Assembly: GCA_902782705.1 (NCBI GenBank)
Contig: CACZOL010000182.1
Location: 1-15,778 of the forward strand
Reading direction: 5' to 3'
Length of the DNA stretch: 15,778 nucleotides
From: an uncultured Selenomonadaceae bacterium
GTDB lineage: Bacteria > Bacillota > Negativicutes > Selenomonadales > Selenomonadaceae
The number at the start of each line of letters is the position of its first letter. The stretch's first letter is position 1. Made by a program: the position numbers and the translations under genes. Below the pieces are notes generated by a model, which did no database searches, was not told where the DNA came from, and worked only from the letters and a program-made list of their open reading frames with translations. Of this stretch, positions 1 to 7,472 are shown one piece after another.

Positions 1-318
1 CGCTTTCAGGATGGCGATACTGTAGTAGTCCGTCTCGTCCTCCGTGATCTCGTTCATCTCAATGATAGGATTGAATTGCTCCCCCTTCGCTGAGAGCCTG
101 AGGTGGACATCGCCAAAACGTTTCCGGACGTCAAGATGGGCGGAAAACGAGGAATCTCCCCCTAGCCCTTTAGACAGACGGAAAAAATTTTCTTCCATAA
201 GAAGTTCCGCCAAAAGGATCTCTTTTTGCGATAGTTCCATTCCGGTCAGGATCTCCTCCAGCCATTCCACAGCCTTCCTGTATTCTGACGCATGAATCGT
301 AAACGATTGTGTTGCCAT
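1..318 (-). CDS. N-terminal part of a gene with a possible HATPase/RsbW-like domain, truncated by the window edge
   Basis: The frame is open from an ATG at 318 to the window edge, giving 106 residues with no stop, so this is the 5' part of a longer gene. A good ribosome binding site (GGATGGGAG) lies just upstream of the ATG. The visible protein begins MATQSFTIHASEYRKAVEWL. It has an acidic helix with ELLMEENFF near residues 33-41, a stretch LDVRKRFGDVHLRLSAKGEQ, then FNPI and an acidic linker. The order helix, beta strands, G/E-F-N-P resembles GHKL-type ATP-binding domains of the anti-sigma-kinase kind. From memory of the family, such a domain is sometimes fused to the front of cation:dicarboxylate symporters in Firmicutes. 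The coding assignment is fairly secure; the domain is a resemblance only, and no membrane part is visible here. The gene is transcribed away from the downstream operon. Confidence 0.7.
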   Translation of the reverse strand, partial: MATQSFTIHASEYRKAVEWLEEILTGMELSQKEILLAELLMEENFFRLSKGLGGDSSFSAHLDVRKRFGDVHLRLSAKGEQFNPIIEMNEITEDETDYYSIAILKA

Positions 319-401
319 AAATCTCCCATCCAATATGATTCGATAATATCTTGCCCCCACGCCCCTTCCCGGCAGGTCGAAGGCGGAGAATCCGAATAAT
401 T

Positions 402-407
402 TATATA
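402..407 (-). promoter_or_regulatory. possible weak extended -10 for the leftward truncated gene
   Basis: On the minus strand the sequence reads TGTTATATA, an extended -10 (TGn) followed by a 4-of-6 hexamer. It lies about 84 bases upstream of the ATG at 318. I see no good -35 at 16-18 bases, so this is only a candidate. Confidence 0.25.
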
Positions 408-621
408 ACATTGTAACGTAAATACATCGTGCGGGCAACCACAATCTGCACACCCCCTCTCTGCACGTCCACGAATCTCGGATATCCTCGTCGCAAACAT
501 TCACACCTATCCGGTTCTCCCGCATAACACATCAGGAACATGATTGGACATAAATATAGAAGGGCGCTTCTGATTCGGCGCGATACAGGCCTGAAGCATA
601 ACGCTCCTTACCGAGTATCCA

Positions 622-644
622 TGGATCTATGCCGCATAGATCCA
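622..644. repeat. perfect inverted repeat, 11-bp arms, operator-like
   Basis: The arms TGGATCTATGC and GCATAGATCCA are exact reverse complements around a single C at 633. The site ends about 37 bases upstream of the region where the -35 of the rightward operon must lie. No T-run follows on either strand, so a transcription factor site is more likely than a terminator. The cognate regulator is unknown. The near-zero loop suits a DNA dyad better than an RNA hairpin. Confidence 0.6.
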
Positions 645-673
645 GAATTTCATTTTCGTCTGCATAAATTTAG

Positions 674-704
674 GAAAATATGATTAATTTGGCGAAAATA
701 TGAT
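674..704 (+). repeat. 11-nt direct repeat with 20-nt period next to the promoter
   Basis: GAAAATATGAT occurs at 674-684 and again at 694-704. The second copy runs into the extended -10 box. A 20-nt period is close to two helical turns, so both copies face the same side of the DNA. It may be a regulator site or chance in AT-rich DNA. Confidence 0.5.
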
Positions 705-709
705 ATAAT
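681..709 (+). promoter_or_regulatory. sigma-A-type promoter with perfect extended -10, for the membrane protein-pncB-purF operon
   Basis: The -10 hexamer TATAAT is at 704-709 and is preceded by TG and one base (701-703), a perfect extended -10. At a 17-base spacing the -35 would be TGATTA at 681-686, a poor match, as is common for extended -10 promoters. Transcription should begin near 716, giving a leader of about 35 bases before the TTG start of the first gene. Confidence 0.7.
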
Positions 710-750
710 ATATCTGTTTACGCATTATCGCAATGAGGAGTGGATTCATT

Positions 751-1101
751 TTGGCACGACAAACGAAACGCATCCGGAAAAATATCCAAACGGTGCAGCA
801 GATGGACGAGATCCTGGACGGCAAGCCGGAAGGGCGGCAATATAAACCGTGGGAAAACATCGTACTCGTCGGCGTCATCTGCCTGACGATGTTTCTTTTG
901 TCTTCGGGATGGAACTATTTCGACACCGTGAACAAAGCCATGTACAGCCTGCTGCTCGTCGCGCTGCTCCTGATGTATGCCCAGCGGCGTGTGACGATGA
1001 CGCCGACGCGGGAAACTTGGATCCGGCGCGGCATCTTCGCGGCAATCTCTTTGGCGCTTGTGCTTTTTGCCTACGCAGTGTACATGCAATATCTCGTATA
1101 A
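751..1101 (+). CDS. small three-helix membrane protein of unknown function
   Basis: The protein has 116 residues if translation starts at the TTG at 751, which lies 10 bases after GAGGAG (735-740). The ATG at 733 sits within or before that ribosome binding site and has none of its own, so I prefer TTG. The N-terminal 35 residues are highly charged (KRIRKN, then a KPEGRQYKPW stretch) and probably cytoplasmic. Three hydrophobic segments follow, at about 36-53, 61-77 and 93-114, separated by a basic RR loop and a WIRR motif. I do not recognise the family. It is the first gene of an operon and pncB starts 27 bases after its stop, so it is probably co-transcribed with two PRPP-using enzymes. Whether it shares their pathway is unknown. 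Confidence 0.75.
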   Translation: MARQTKRIRKNIQTVQQMDEILDGKPEGRQYKPWENIVLVGVICLTMFLLSSGWNYFDTVNKAMYSLLLVALLLMYAQRRVTMTPTRETWIRRGIFAAISLALVLFAYAVYMQYLV

Positions 1102-1128
1102 ATCATTATTGTAAAGAAGGGTTTATCC

Positions 1129-2589
1129 ATGTCGCAATTTGACGCGCGCAATATCAGCATGGTCATGGACCTCTACGAGCTGACCATGGCCGGCGGCTAT
1201 TTTTCCGACGACGCGATGGCGGAGTCCGTGACCTTTGACGTGTTTTACCGCAAGAATCCCGACAACGGCGGCTTTGCCATTTTCGCGGGACTGGAACAGG
1301 TCATCGAATACATCGAGAATTTCCATTTCACGGCGGAGGACGTTGCCTATCTTCGCGGGCTGAATATCTTTAAGGAAGATTTTCTCGAATATCTGGCAAA
1401 ATATCGTTTCCACGGTGACGTTTACGCATTCCCCGAGGGCACGATCATGTACCCGAACGAGCCGATTCTTACCGTGGTCGCGCCGCCCATTGACGCGCAG
1501 CTTGTCGAGACGGCCATTCTGGCACAAATCAATCATCAGTCCTTGATCGCGACAAAAACCCAGCGCATCGTGCGTTCGGCAGCGGGACGCGCCGTCTCGG
1601 ACTTCGGCGCGCGGCGCGCGCACAATATGGACGCGGCAGTTTACGGCGCGCGCGCGGCGGTCATCGGCGGCGCCGTCGGCACGGCGACGCTCCTCGCCGG
1701 CCAGCTGTTCGATCTGCCGGTCAGCGGCACCATGGCGCACAGTTGGGTCATGTACTACGATGACGAATATACTGCGTTCAAAAAATACGCGGAAAAATAT
1801 CCGGACGCCACGGTGCTTTTGATCGACACCTTTGACGTACTGCACTCCGGCGCGCCAAATGCCATTCGCGTCGCGAAAGAAATCCTTGCCCCGATGGGAA
1901 AACGCCTCAAAGGCGTACGGCTCGATTCCGGCGACCTCGCGTATCTGTCGAAGCGCGTGCGCAAAATGCTGGACGAGGCGGGACTTGAAGATTGCAAAAT
2001 CATCGTCTCGAACAGTCTTGACGAATACACGATTTCCTCGATTCTTCGCCAAGGCGGCTGCATCGACGCTTTCGGCGTCGGCGAGCGCCTGATTACCGCG
2101 AAAAGCGATCCGGTTTTCGGCGCAGTCTACAAAATGGTCGAAGTCAACAAAAGACGTGCTTGTATTCCAAAAATCAAAATATCGGAGACCTTCGAGAAAA
2201 TCACGAATCCCGGGCGAAAGCGCGTTTACCGTATTTACGACGAACACGGACAAGCCATCGCCGATCTTCTGGCAGGTTGGAACGAGACAATCGATCTCTC
2301 AAAACCGTACCGCTACATCGATCCGGAACAGCCCTGGAAACAGCGCAGCTTTGAAAACTGCACGGCAAAGGAGCTGCAAACCCTTGTCGTCAAGGACGGC
2401 CAGCGCGTCACGCCGACGCAGCCGCTGACAGAAATTCAGGCCTATGTAAAAAAACAGCTTCAGGAAGAGATCTGGGAAGAAGAGCAGCGCTTTGAAAATC
2501 CTCACCAGCACTATCTTGATATGACCCCGACCTACTACGAGATGAAAATGGATCTTCTCAGCGAAGCGAAAAACGAGAAAAAGGCATAA
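1129..2589 (+). CDS. pncB: nicotinate phosphoribosyltransferase
   Basis: The enzyme joins nicotinate and PRPP to form nicotinate mononucleotide, usually with ATP hydrolysis. This is the entry step of NAD salvage (Preiss-Handler pathway), in the cytoplasm. At 486 residues it has the length usual for the Gram-positive-type enzyme. Family features are DLYELTM at residues 14-20, SGTMAHSW with the probable phosphorylated histidine at 204, a VRLDSGDL loop, and GERLITAKSDPVFGAVYKMV near residue 320. The ATG at 1129 follows GAAGGG (1116-1121) at good spacing. The gene lies 27 bases after a small membrane protein and 17 bases before purF, so all three probably share a transcript. No riboswitch or recognised NAD-repressor site is visible before it. 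A large leftward open frame opposite this gene is a shadow. Confidence 0.95.
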   Translation: MSQFDARNISMVMDLYELTMAGGYFSDDAMAESVTFDVFYRKNPDNGGFAIFAGLEQVIEYIENFHFTAEDVAYLRGLNIFKEDFLEYLAKYRFHGDVYAFPEGTIMYPNEPILTVVAPPIDAQLVETAILAQINHQSLIATKTQRIVRSAAGRAVSDFGARRAHNMDAAVYGARAAVIGGAVGTATLLAGQLFDLPVSGTMAHSWVMYYDDEYTAFKKYAEKYPDATVLLIDTFDVLHSGAPNAIRVAKEILAPMGKRLKGVRLDSGDLAYLSKRVRKMLDEAGLEDCKIIVSNSLDEYTISSILRQGGCIDAFGVGERLITAKSDPVFGAVYKMVEVNKRRACIPKIKISETFEKITNPGRKRVYRIYDEHGQAIADLLAGWNETIDLSKPYRYIDPEQPWKQRSFENCTAKELQTLVVKDGQRVTPTQPLTEIQAYVKKQLQEEIWEEEQRFENPHQHYLDMTPTYYEMKMDLLSEAKNEKKA

Positions 2590-2606
2590 CAGGAAGGAGT
2601 TTTCGC

Positions 2607-4037
2607 GTGGACTTTGGAGCAGAAGAGCGCATCGGCGAGGCTTGTGGCGTTTTCGGCATGTACGACCTCGACGGGCAGGACGTAGCTTCGTCTATTTATT
2701 ACGGCTTGTACGCGCTTCAGCATCGCGGACAAGAGAGCGCCGGCATCGCAGTCACGGACACGAACGCCGAAAAAGGGCATGTCATGTGCCATAAAGATAT
2801 GGGCCTCGTGAATGAAGTCTTCACCGAGGAAAGCCTCGCGCAGCTTTCGGGCAACCTCGGTGTCGGCCATGTGCGCTATTCGACGGCGGGCGGCTCGCTG
2901 CCGGAAAATTCCCAGCCCCTCGTCATTCGCTATATCAAGGGAACGCTCATGCTCGCGCACAATGGCAACCTTGTCAACACGCCGGAACTGATTCGCGAAC
3001 TTTCCGAAGGCGGCGCGATTTTCCAAACGACCATCGACTCGGAGACGATTGCCTATCATATCGCCCGCGCCCGTGTCAAAACGGATTCCGTCGAAGCCGC
3101 GGTCGTCAAGGCGATGAAAAAGCTGAAAGGCGCTTATTCCCTCGTGCTCGCCAGCCCGAGAAAGCTCATTGGCGTGCGCGATCCTTTGGGCTTCAAACCT
3201 CTCGTCATCGGAAAACGGGACAACGCTTACGTCATCGCGTCCGAGACCTGCGCCCTTGAGACCATCGGCGCGACATTCATTCGCGACGTGGAGCCCGGTG
3301 AAGTCGTGACCATCGGACAAGACGGCGTGATTCACTCTGACCGCACCCATTGCAAGCCGCCGGTAAAAACGGCGCGCTGCATCTTCGAGTACATTTATTT
3401 CGCGCGCCCCGACTCCGTCATCGACGGCGTCAGTGTTGTCAGCGCGCGCATCATCGCGGGACGCTGCCTCGCAAAAGATCACCCCGTGGACGCCGATCTC
3501 GTCGTCGGCGTGCCGGAGTCCGGCAACATGGCGGCCATCGGTTATGCGATGGAATCGGGCATCCCCTACGGTATCGCCTTTACGAAAAACACTTATGTGG
3601 GCCGTACGTTCATCAGTCCGAAGCAGTCGAGCCGTGAGCGGGGCGTACACGTCAAGCTGAGCGTGCTGAAGGAAGTCGTTGCTGGCAAGCGAGTCCTGAT
3701 GATCGACGATTCCATCGTGCGCGGCACCACCAGCAACCAAATCGTCAACATGCTGCGGGAAGCGGGCGCAACGGAAGTACACATGTGCGTCTCCGCCCCG
3801 CCCTTCCTCCATCCGTGCTATTTCGGCATCGACATTCCGTCCGGCGACCAGCTCATCGCCCATGGACGCACCGTCGAAGAAATTCGAAAGATTATCGGCG
3901 CAGATTCCCTCGGCTATTTGAACCTCTCCCGTCTGTCGGAAATGGTCGGCGGTCTGCCGATCTGCACCGCCTGTTTCAGCGGAGACTATCCAATCGAACC
4001 GCCAAAAGAAGACATTCGCGGCGAATACGCAAAGTAA
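2607..4037 (+). CDS. purF: amidophosphoribosyltransferase (glutamine PRPP amidotransferase)
   Basis: PurF makes 5-phosphoribosylamine from PRPP and glutamine, the committed step of purine synthesis. The protein has 476 residues and starts at a GTG after a strong AGGAAGGAG (2591-2599). The first 12 residues look like the removable propeptide of Bacillus-type PurF and leave Cys13 (EACGVFG) as the N-terminal nucleophile of the class II glutaminase domain. The phosphoribosyltransferase half carries the PRPP loop VLMIDDSIVRGTT at about 363-375. Cysteines at 258, 404, 453 and 456 match the four ligands of the 4Fe-4S cluster known in this subtype. The gene stands apart from other pur genes, directly behind pncB, and its stop lies inside a large palindromic terminator. 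Confidence 0.97.
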   Translation: MDFGAEERIGEACGVFGMYDLDGQDVASSIYYGLYALQHRGQESAGIAVTDTNAEKGHVMCHKDMGLVNEVFTEESLAQLSGNLGVGHVRYSTAGGSLPENSQPLVIRYIKGTLMLAHNGNLVNTPELIRELSEGGAIFQTTIDSETIAYHIARARVKTDSVEAAVVKAMKKLKGAYSLVLASPRKLIGVRDPLGFKPLVIGKRDNAYVIASETCALETIGATFIRDVEPGEVVTIGQDGVIHSDRTHCKPPVKTARCIFEYIYFARPDSVIDGVSVVSARIIAGRCLAKDHPVDADLVVGVPESGNMAAIGYAMESGIPYGIAFTKNTYVGRTFISPKQSSRERGVHVKLSVLKEVVAGKRVLMIDDSIVRGTTSNQIVNMLREAGATEVHMCVSAPPFLHPCYFGIDIPSGDQLIAHGRTVEEIRKIIGADSLGYLNLSRLSEMVGGLPICTACFSGDYPIEPPKEDIRGEYAK

Positions 4038-4095
4038 AGAGCATAAAAAAAGCTTCCTTCATGATCATGAAGGAAGCTTTTTTTATGCTCTTTAC
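4034..4095. terminator. 62-bp perfect palindrome, bidirectional terminator
   Basis: The 31-base left arm (from GTAAAGAGC to TTCATGA) is an exact reverse complement of the right arm. Both strands would form the same long hairpin, with an A7 tract on one side of the core GCTTCCTTCATGA stem and a U7 tract on the other. The purF stop (TAA, 4035-4037) and the stop of the convergent protease gene (4092-4094 on the minus strand) lie symmetrically inside the outer arms. It should end transcription from both directions. Confidence 0.9.
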
Positions 4096-4721
4096 AGGAA
4101 AACCAACAAGATACCGCTGAAAACTTGCAAAATGAGCTGGGCGATCGGCACGAGGATATAGCCCAGAATCGGCGTCGCGAGGAAAATGATGAAGATAATC
4201 ATGCTGTAACGCTCCAGGCTCGCAAAACGGTACCGCATCTCATATGGCAGGATTGCCGCAAGAATGCGCGAACCGTCGAGAGGCGGAATCGGGATAAGAT
4301 TGAATACGCCGAAGTTGATATTGTACACAACGATGAGAAAAAGCACCGAGCGCAGGCCGTAGCTCATTTCCATACGCAGCGTATGCGTCAGGAAAATCAT
4401 CACCGCAAGCGCAATAAAGGCCAGCAGGAAATTCATCGCGGGGCCGGCCAGCGCGACCAAGATTTCTCCGCGCTTTCGGTCGCGAAAATTATTCGGATTG
4501 ATGACGACGGGTTTCGCCCAGCCGAACCGCGCGATAAGAAGCAGCGCAAGGCCGATGGGATCGATATGCGCCAGCGGATTCAACGTCAGCCTCCCCATCA
4601 GCTTCGGCGTGAAATCCCCCATCGCCACCGCCGCCCGTGCATGTGCATACTCGTGCAGCGCGAGAGCCATAATCAGTCCGGGAAGTCCCGCGACCATTTC
4701 CACCAAACTAAAACCAAACAT
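4092..4721 (-). CDS. site-2 protease family (M50) membrane metalloprotease
   Basis: This 209-residue polytopic membrane protein belongs to the short, PDZ-less group of site-2 proteases. The zinc motif HEYAH is at residues 23-27 in the first helix. HIDPIG is at 52-57, a GPAMNF helix at 93-98, and the second zinc-ligand motif IPPLDGSRIL has its aspartate at 149. Family knowledge says such enzymes cleave substrates within the membrane; the substrate here is unknown. The ATG at 4721 lies two bases from the NUDIX stop and its AGGAG (4729-4733) is inside the NUDIX coding end, so the two are translated in close coupling. It is the last gene of the leftward array and ends in the 62-bp palindrome. It need not be a sporulation protease, as no sporulation genes are nearby. 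Confidence 0.9.
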   Translation of the reverse strand: MFGFSLVEMVAGLPGLIMALALHEYAHARAAVAMGDFTPKLMGRLTLNPLAHIDPIGLALLLIARFGWAKPVVINPNNFRDRKRGEILVALAGPAMNFLLAFIALAVMIFLTHTLRMEMSYGLRSVLFLIVVYNINFGVFNLIPIPPLDGSRILAAILPYEMRYRFASLERYSMIIFIIFLATPILGYILVPIAQLILQVFSGILLVFL

Positions 4722-4722
4722 A

Positions 4723-5271
4723 TTAAATCTCCTTTTTTTGTCGCTCCAACATCAAGAGCGCAGTGACGGTCTTCCCGTCGACGATCGTATTGTCCTCGAC
4801 CAGCGCCAGCGCTTTTTCCAGCGGCATGCGGACGGTGTGGATGAATTCGTCCTCGTCCGGGCAATCCTCACCCGCTGTCAGCCCCTCCGCAAGATAAATA
4901 TGAATCCATTCGTCGGAAAAGCCCACCGTCGTCGCCAAAGAAAAGATCTTCGTATAGCGCTCGGCCACATAACCTGTTTCCTCTTTCAACTCGCGCTTCG
5001 CGCATTCCAGCGGGTCTTCCCCAGGCACGTCGAGTTTCCCTGCGGGAATCTCCAACGTAACACGCCCCACCGGGTAGCGGTACTGACGCACGAGTACGAC
5101 GCTGCCGTCCTCCAACACGGGAAGCACCGCCGACGCGCCGGGGTGCTTTACCCACTCGCGCGTCGTCTGATTGCCGTTCGGAAGCAGGACGGTATCGCGC
5201 CGCACATGGAGCAGCCGCCCGTCGAAGACGCTTTCACCGGAAATCTTCTTTTCTATCAAGTCCTCGTCCAC
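4723..5271 (-). CDS. NUDIX hydrolase, ADP-ribose pyrophosphatase type
   Basis: The protein probably hydrolyses ADP-ribose to AMP and ribose 5-phosphate. The family fold includes VLVRQYRYPVGRVTLEIPAG and a Nudix box GKLDVPGEDPLECAKRELKE followed by ETGY. There is one more residue between the first glycine and glutamate than in the strict GX5E consensus. An AGGAGGGG (5277-5284) stands before a GTG at 5271, giving 182 residues starting VDEDLIEKKISGE. The open frame runs upstream to 5325 but would overlap recN and lacks a ribosome binding site. The gene follows recN with 10 bases between them and is coupled to the M50 protease gene. The ADP-ribose assignment rests on the R-Q-Y-R-Y and IPAGK context and has not been tested. 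Confidence 0.92.
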   Translation of the reverse strand: MDEDLIEKKISGESVFDGRLLHVRRDTVLLPNGNQTTREWVKHPGASAVLPVLEDGSVVLVRQYRYPVGRVTLEIPAGKLDVPGEDPLECAKRELKEETGYVAERYTKIFSLATTVGFSDEWIHIYLAEGLTAGEDCPDEDEFIHTVRMPLEKALALVEDNTIVDGKTVTALLMLERQKKEI

Positions 5272-5281
5272 TGTGCCCCTC

Positions 5282-6982
5282 CTATTTTTTCCTGAATTCC
5301 TTTTTCTTATCAGCGGCCCGCGCAATCATTTCCTTCGCATTTTCCAGCGACGCCGCCGTCGCGTCCGCGCCGGAAGCCATACGCGCGATTTCCCGGGCGC
5401 GTTCCTTCGCCGGAAGCTGGCTCACGGTCGTCGACGTCATGCCGTTCTTCGATGACTTTTCGAGATAATAGTGAACGTCCGCCATGCAGGCAATCTGCGG
5501 CAAATGTGTGATGCAAAGTACTTGCCGCAGCGCGGCGACACGGGCAATGCGCTCGGCAACCATCTGCGCCGTCCGCCCGCCGATGCCCGTGTCGATTTCG
5601 TCAAAGACCATGCTCTGCGCCACAGAGTCCCCCGCCGCCGCGACGCTCTTAATCGCCAGCGCGATACGCGAAAGCTCGCCGCCGGAAGCCACCTTTGCCA
5701 ATGGGCGCTCTGCCTCCCCGGCGTTCGCAGAAAAAAGTAGCTCGATCTCATCTGCGCCGCGCGCCGAAAGCTCCGCCGGAGAAATGGCCACCGTGAGTTT
5801 CGCGTCCGGCATTCCCAGCGCGACAAGCTCCGCAATAATGGCGGTGGAAAGGCTTTCCGCAGCTTTTTTTCTTTTCTTCGTCAGGAGCGCCGCACGCCGC
5901 TCCGCCTCCGCCCGTGTTTCCTCGCTTTTCTTTTCAAGAGCCGCAACCGTCTCGTCGAAGTTTTCAAACCCCTCGATCTCCGCCTCGATTTTTTCCCGAT
6001 ACGCGAGCACCGCTTCAATGGTCGGGCCGTATTTGCGCTCTAATTTGTCGATGACGTCCATGCGCGTCTGCAGCGCGTCGAGCCGCTCCGGATCGAACTC
6101 CACGCCGTCCATATAATTCTGCACGGTGTAAAAAACTTCCTTGAGCTGGCAAACGGCGTCCTCAACCATCGGCGCGGCATCGTCGAAAACCGTGTCAAAC
6201 TGACCGAGCGCCTCAATACGCCGCTGCAGCTCGCCGATTTCTGCGAGGATGCCTTCACTCTCCGCGCCGCCGCCAAGCAGGGCAGACGCTTCGCCGACAT
6301 TTTCCGTAATACGCTCGGCGTTGGAAAGGCGGTTGATTTCCGCCTCCAGTTCTTCGTCCTCGTTTGGACGGAGCTCTGCATCTCCGATTTCCTTCGCCTG
6401 CCATTTGAGCATATCGAGGCGGTCGGCGGACGCTCCCGACGACGCTTTCATTTCCGCCAGCTTATCCGACGCCTCTTTCCATGCACGATACGCCTCTTCA
6501 TAAGACGCGCGGAGCTTCGGAATCTCCGCATCACTGCCGTCCAGCAGCGCAAACTGGTTCTCCGCACGAACGAGCGCGAGGTTTTCATGCTGACCGTGGA
6601 CGTCCACGAGAAATTCGCCGATGGCGCGAAGGGTGGAGACTGTCACATGACAGCCGTTGACGAGAATGACGTTTTTCCCCTTCGTCGTAATCTGCCGCGT
6701 GACGATTAACGAATCGTCCTCATCGTCGATGGCCTGCTCCGCCAAGAGCTCATGCAGGCGCGTCTCCCCCGCGATATCGAAAATTGCCTCCACGCGCAGC
6801 CAGTCACAGCCGGTGCGGATTACGTCCGCCGAAAGCCGATGACCGAGCACCGCGCCGAGCGCGTCAATCAGAATGGACTTGCCCGCGCCTGTTTCGCCGG
6901 TCAATATATTGAGACCTGCGTCGAAATTGATTTCAACGTGTTCGAGCAACGCGAAGTTCCATACCGTCAGGGTCTTCAGCAT
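5282..6982 (-). CDS. recN: DNA repair protein RecN
   Basis: RecN is an SMC-like ATPase that acts at DNA double-strand breaks and helps recombinational repair. The protein has 566 residues, the usual length. The Walker A motif GETGAGKS is at residues 29-36. A charged, alanine- and glutamate-rich middle (about 150-380) fits the coiled coil. The ABC signature SGGELSRIALA is at about 433-443 and the Walker B MVFDEIDTG has D461-E462. THLPQIA, a typical switch region, follows. The ATG at 6982 lies four bases after the argR stop, and its GGGGAGG (6990-6997) overlaps the argR end, so the two are tightly coupled, as in many Firmicutes. No LexA-type site is visible at this junction. Confidence 0.97.
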   Translation of the reverse strand: MLKTLTVWNFALLEHVEINFDAGLNILTGETGAGKSILIDALGAVLGHRLSADVIRTGCDWLRVEAIFDIAGETRLHELLAEQAIDDEDDSLIVTRQITTKGKNVILVNGCHVTVSTLRAIGEFLVDVHGQHENLALVRAENQFALLDGSDAEIPKLRASYEEAYRAWKEASDKLAEMKASSGASADRLDMLKWQAKEIGDAELRPNEDEELEAEINRLSNAERITENVGEASALLGGGAESEGILAEIGELQRRIEALGQFDTVFDDAAPMVEDAVCQLKEVFYTVQNYMDGVEFDPERLDALQTRMDVIDKLERKYGPTIEAVLAYREKIEAEIEGFENFDETVAALEKKSEETRAEAERRAALLTKKRKKAAESLSTAIIAELVALGMPDAKLTVAISPAELSARGADEIELLFSANAGEAERPLAKVASGGELSRIALAIKSVAAAGDSVAQSMVFDEIDTGIGGRTAQMVAERIARVAALRQVLCITHLPQIACMADVHYYLEKSSKNGMTSTTVSQLPAKERAREIARMASGADATAASLENAKEMIARAADKKKEFRKK

Positions 6983-6986
6983 GATG

Positions 6987-7445
6987 CTACCTCCCCTCGC
7001 TCAAGAGCGCCCGCATACGTTCTGCGACGGAGGCCGCAGTCTTTCCCTGTCGGACGGCGACAAAAATCGTATCGTCTCCGGCAACCGTGCCGATGATATC
7101 CGGCTGCTTCGCCCCGTCGAGCGCAGAAGCCACGGCGTTCGCCATGCCCGGAAGCGTCCGCACGACAACAAGATTGCCGCTGGCGTCAACGCCCGTGACC
7201 GCGTCGCGGAAAAGATTTTCCAAGCGATTTTCCCCGCGTACGCTGCCCGATTCCGGCAACGCGTATCGGGAACGTCCCCCGCCCATCGGCTTCTTGACGA
7301 GCATCAATTCCTTGATATCGCGGGAAACAGTCGCCTGCGTCACCTTGATATGCTCTCGCCGCAGGAACTCCGTCAGTTCTTCCTGCGTCTCGATAACATT
7401 CTTTTCTACAATCTCCCGTATCTTTTCCTGTCGGCGCGGTTTCAT
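6987..7445 (-). CDS. argR: arginine repressor ArgR/AhrC
   Basis: ArgR is a hexameric regulator that senses L-arginine and controls arginine synthesis and breakdown genes. The protein has 152 residues, a standard length. The N-terminal winged helix includes TQEELTEFLRREHIKVTQAT and the recognition segment VSRDIKEL. A linker rich in G, R and S (MGGGRSRYALPESG) leads to the C-terminal arginine-binding and oligomerisation domain, which ends in GTVAGDDTIFVAVR, the typical motif with two aspartates. The ATG at 7445 follows AGGAGGG at good spacing. It sits directly behind the 164-bp inverted repeat and before recN. No clear ARG box was found in front of it. Confidence 0.96.
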   Translation of the reverse strand: MKPRRQEKIREIVEKNVIETQEELTEFLRREHIKVTQATVSRDIKELMLVKKPMGGGRSRYALPESGSVRGENRLENLFRDAVTGVDASGNLVVVRTLPGMANAVASALDGAKQPDIIGTVAGDDTIFVAVRQGKTAASVAERMRALLSEGR

Positions 7446-7472
7446 CGATCCGCCCTCCTGCTCATATCGATT

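Larger units (their letters stand above)
319..750. other. AT-rich divergent intergenic region
   Basis: This is about 430 bases between two divergent genes and holds no convincing coding sequence. A leftward open frame at 246-500 overlaps the real gene in another frame, has an unusual cysteine-rich composition and was rejected. The part from about 540 to 720 carries an operator-like palindrome (622-644), a direct repeat (674-704) and the promoter of the rightward operon. Between 420 and 600 I see nothing further I can support. Confidence 0.6.

Noticed and set aside
246..500. 84-residue cysteine-containing leftward frame with CADCGCP
   Set aside because: It overlaps the better-supported truncated gene in another frame and has no good ribosome binding site. 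The cysteines do not form a known metal motif.
1123..2253. 376-residue leftward open frame opposite pncB
   Set aside because: It lies wholly antisense to a gene with clear family motifs and has no ribosome binding site or recognisable domain; long antisense frames are expected in GC-rich coding DNA.
2535..3863. 442-residue leftward open frame opposite purF
   Set aside because: Antisense shadow of purF, rich in D, R and H with no known fold. The catalytic residues of PurF are on the other strand.
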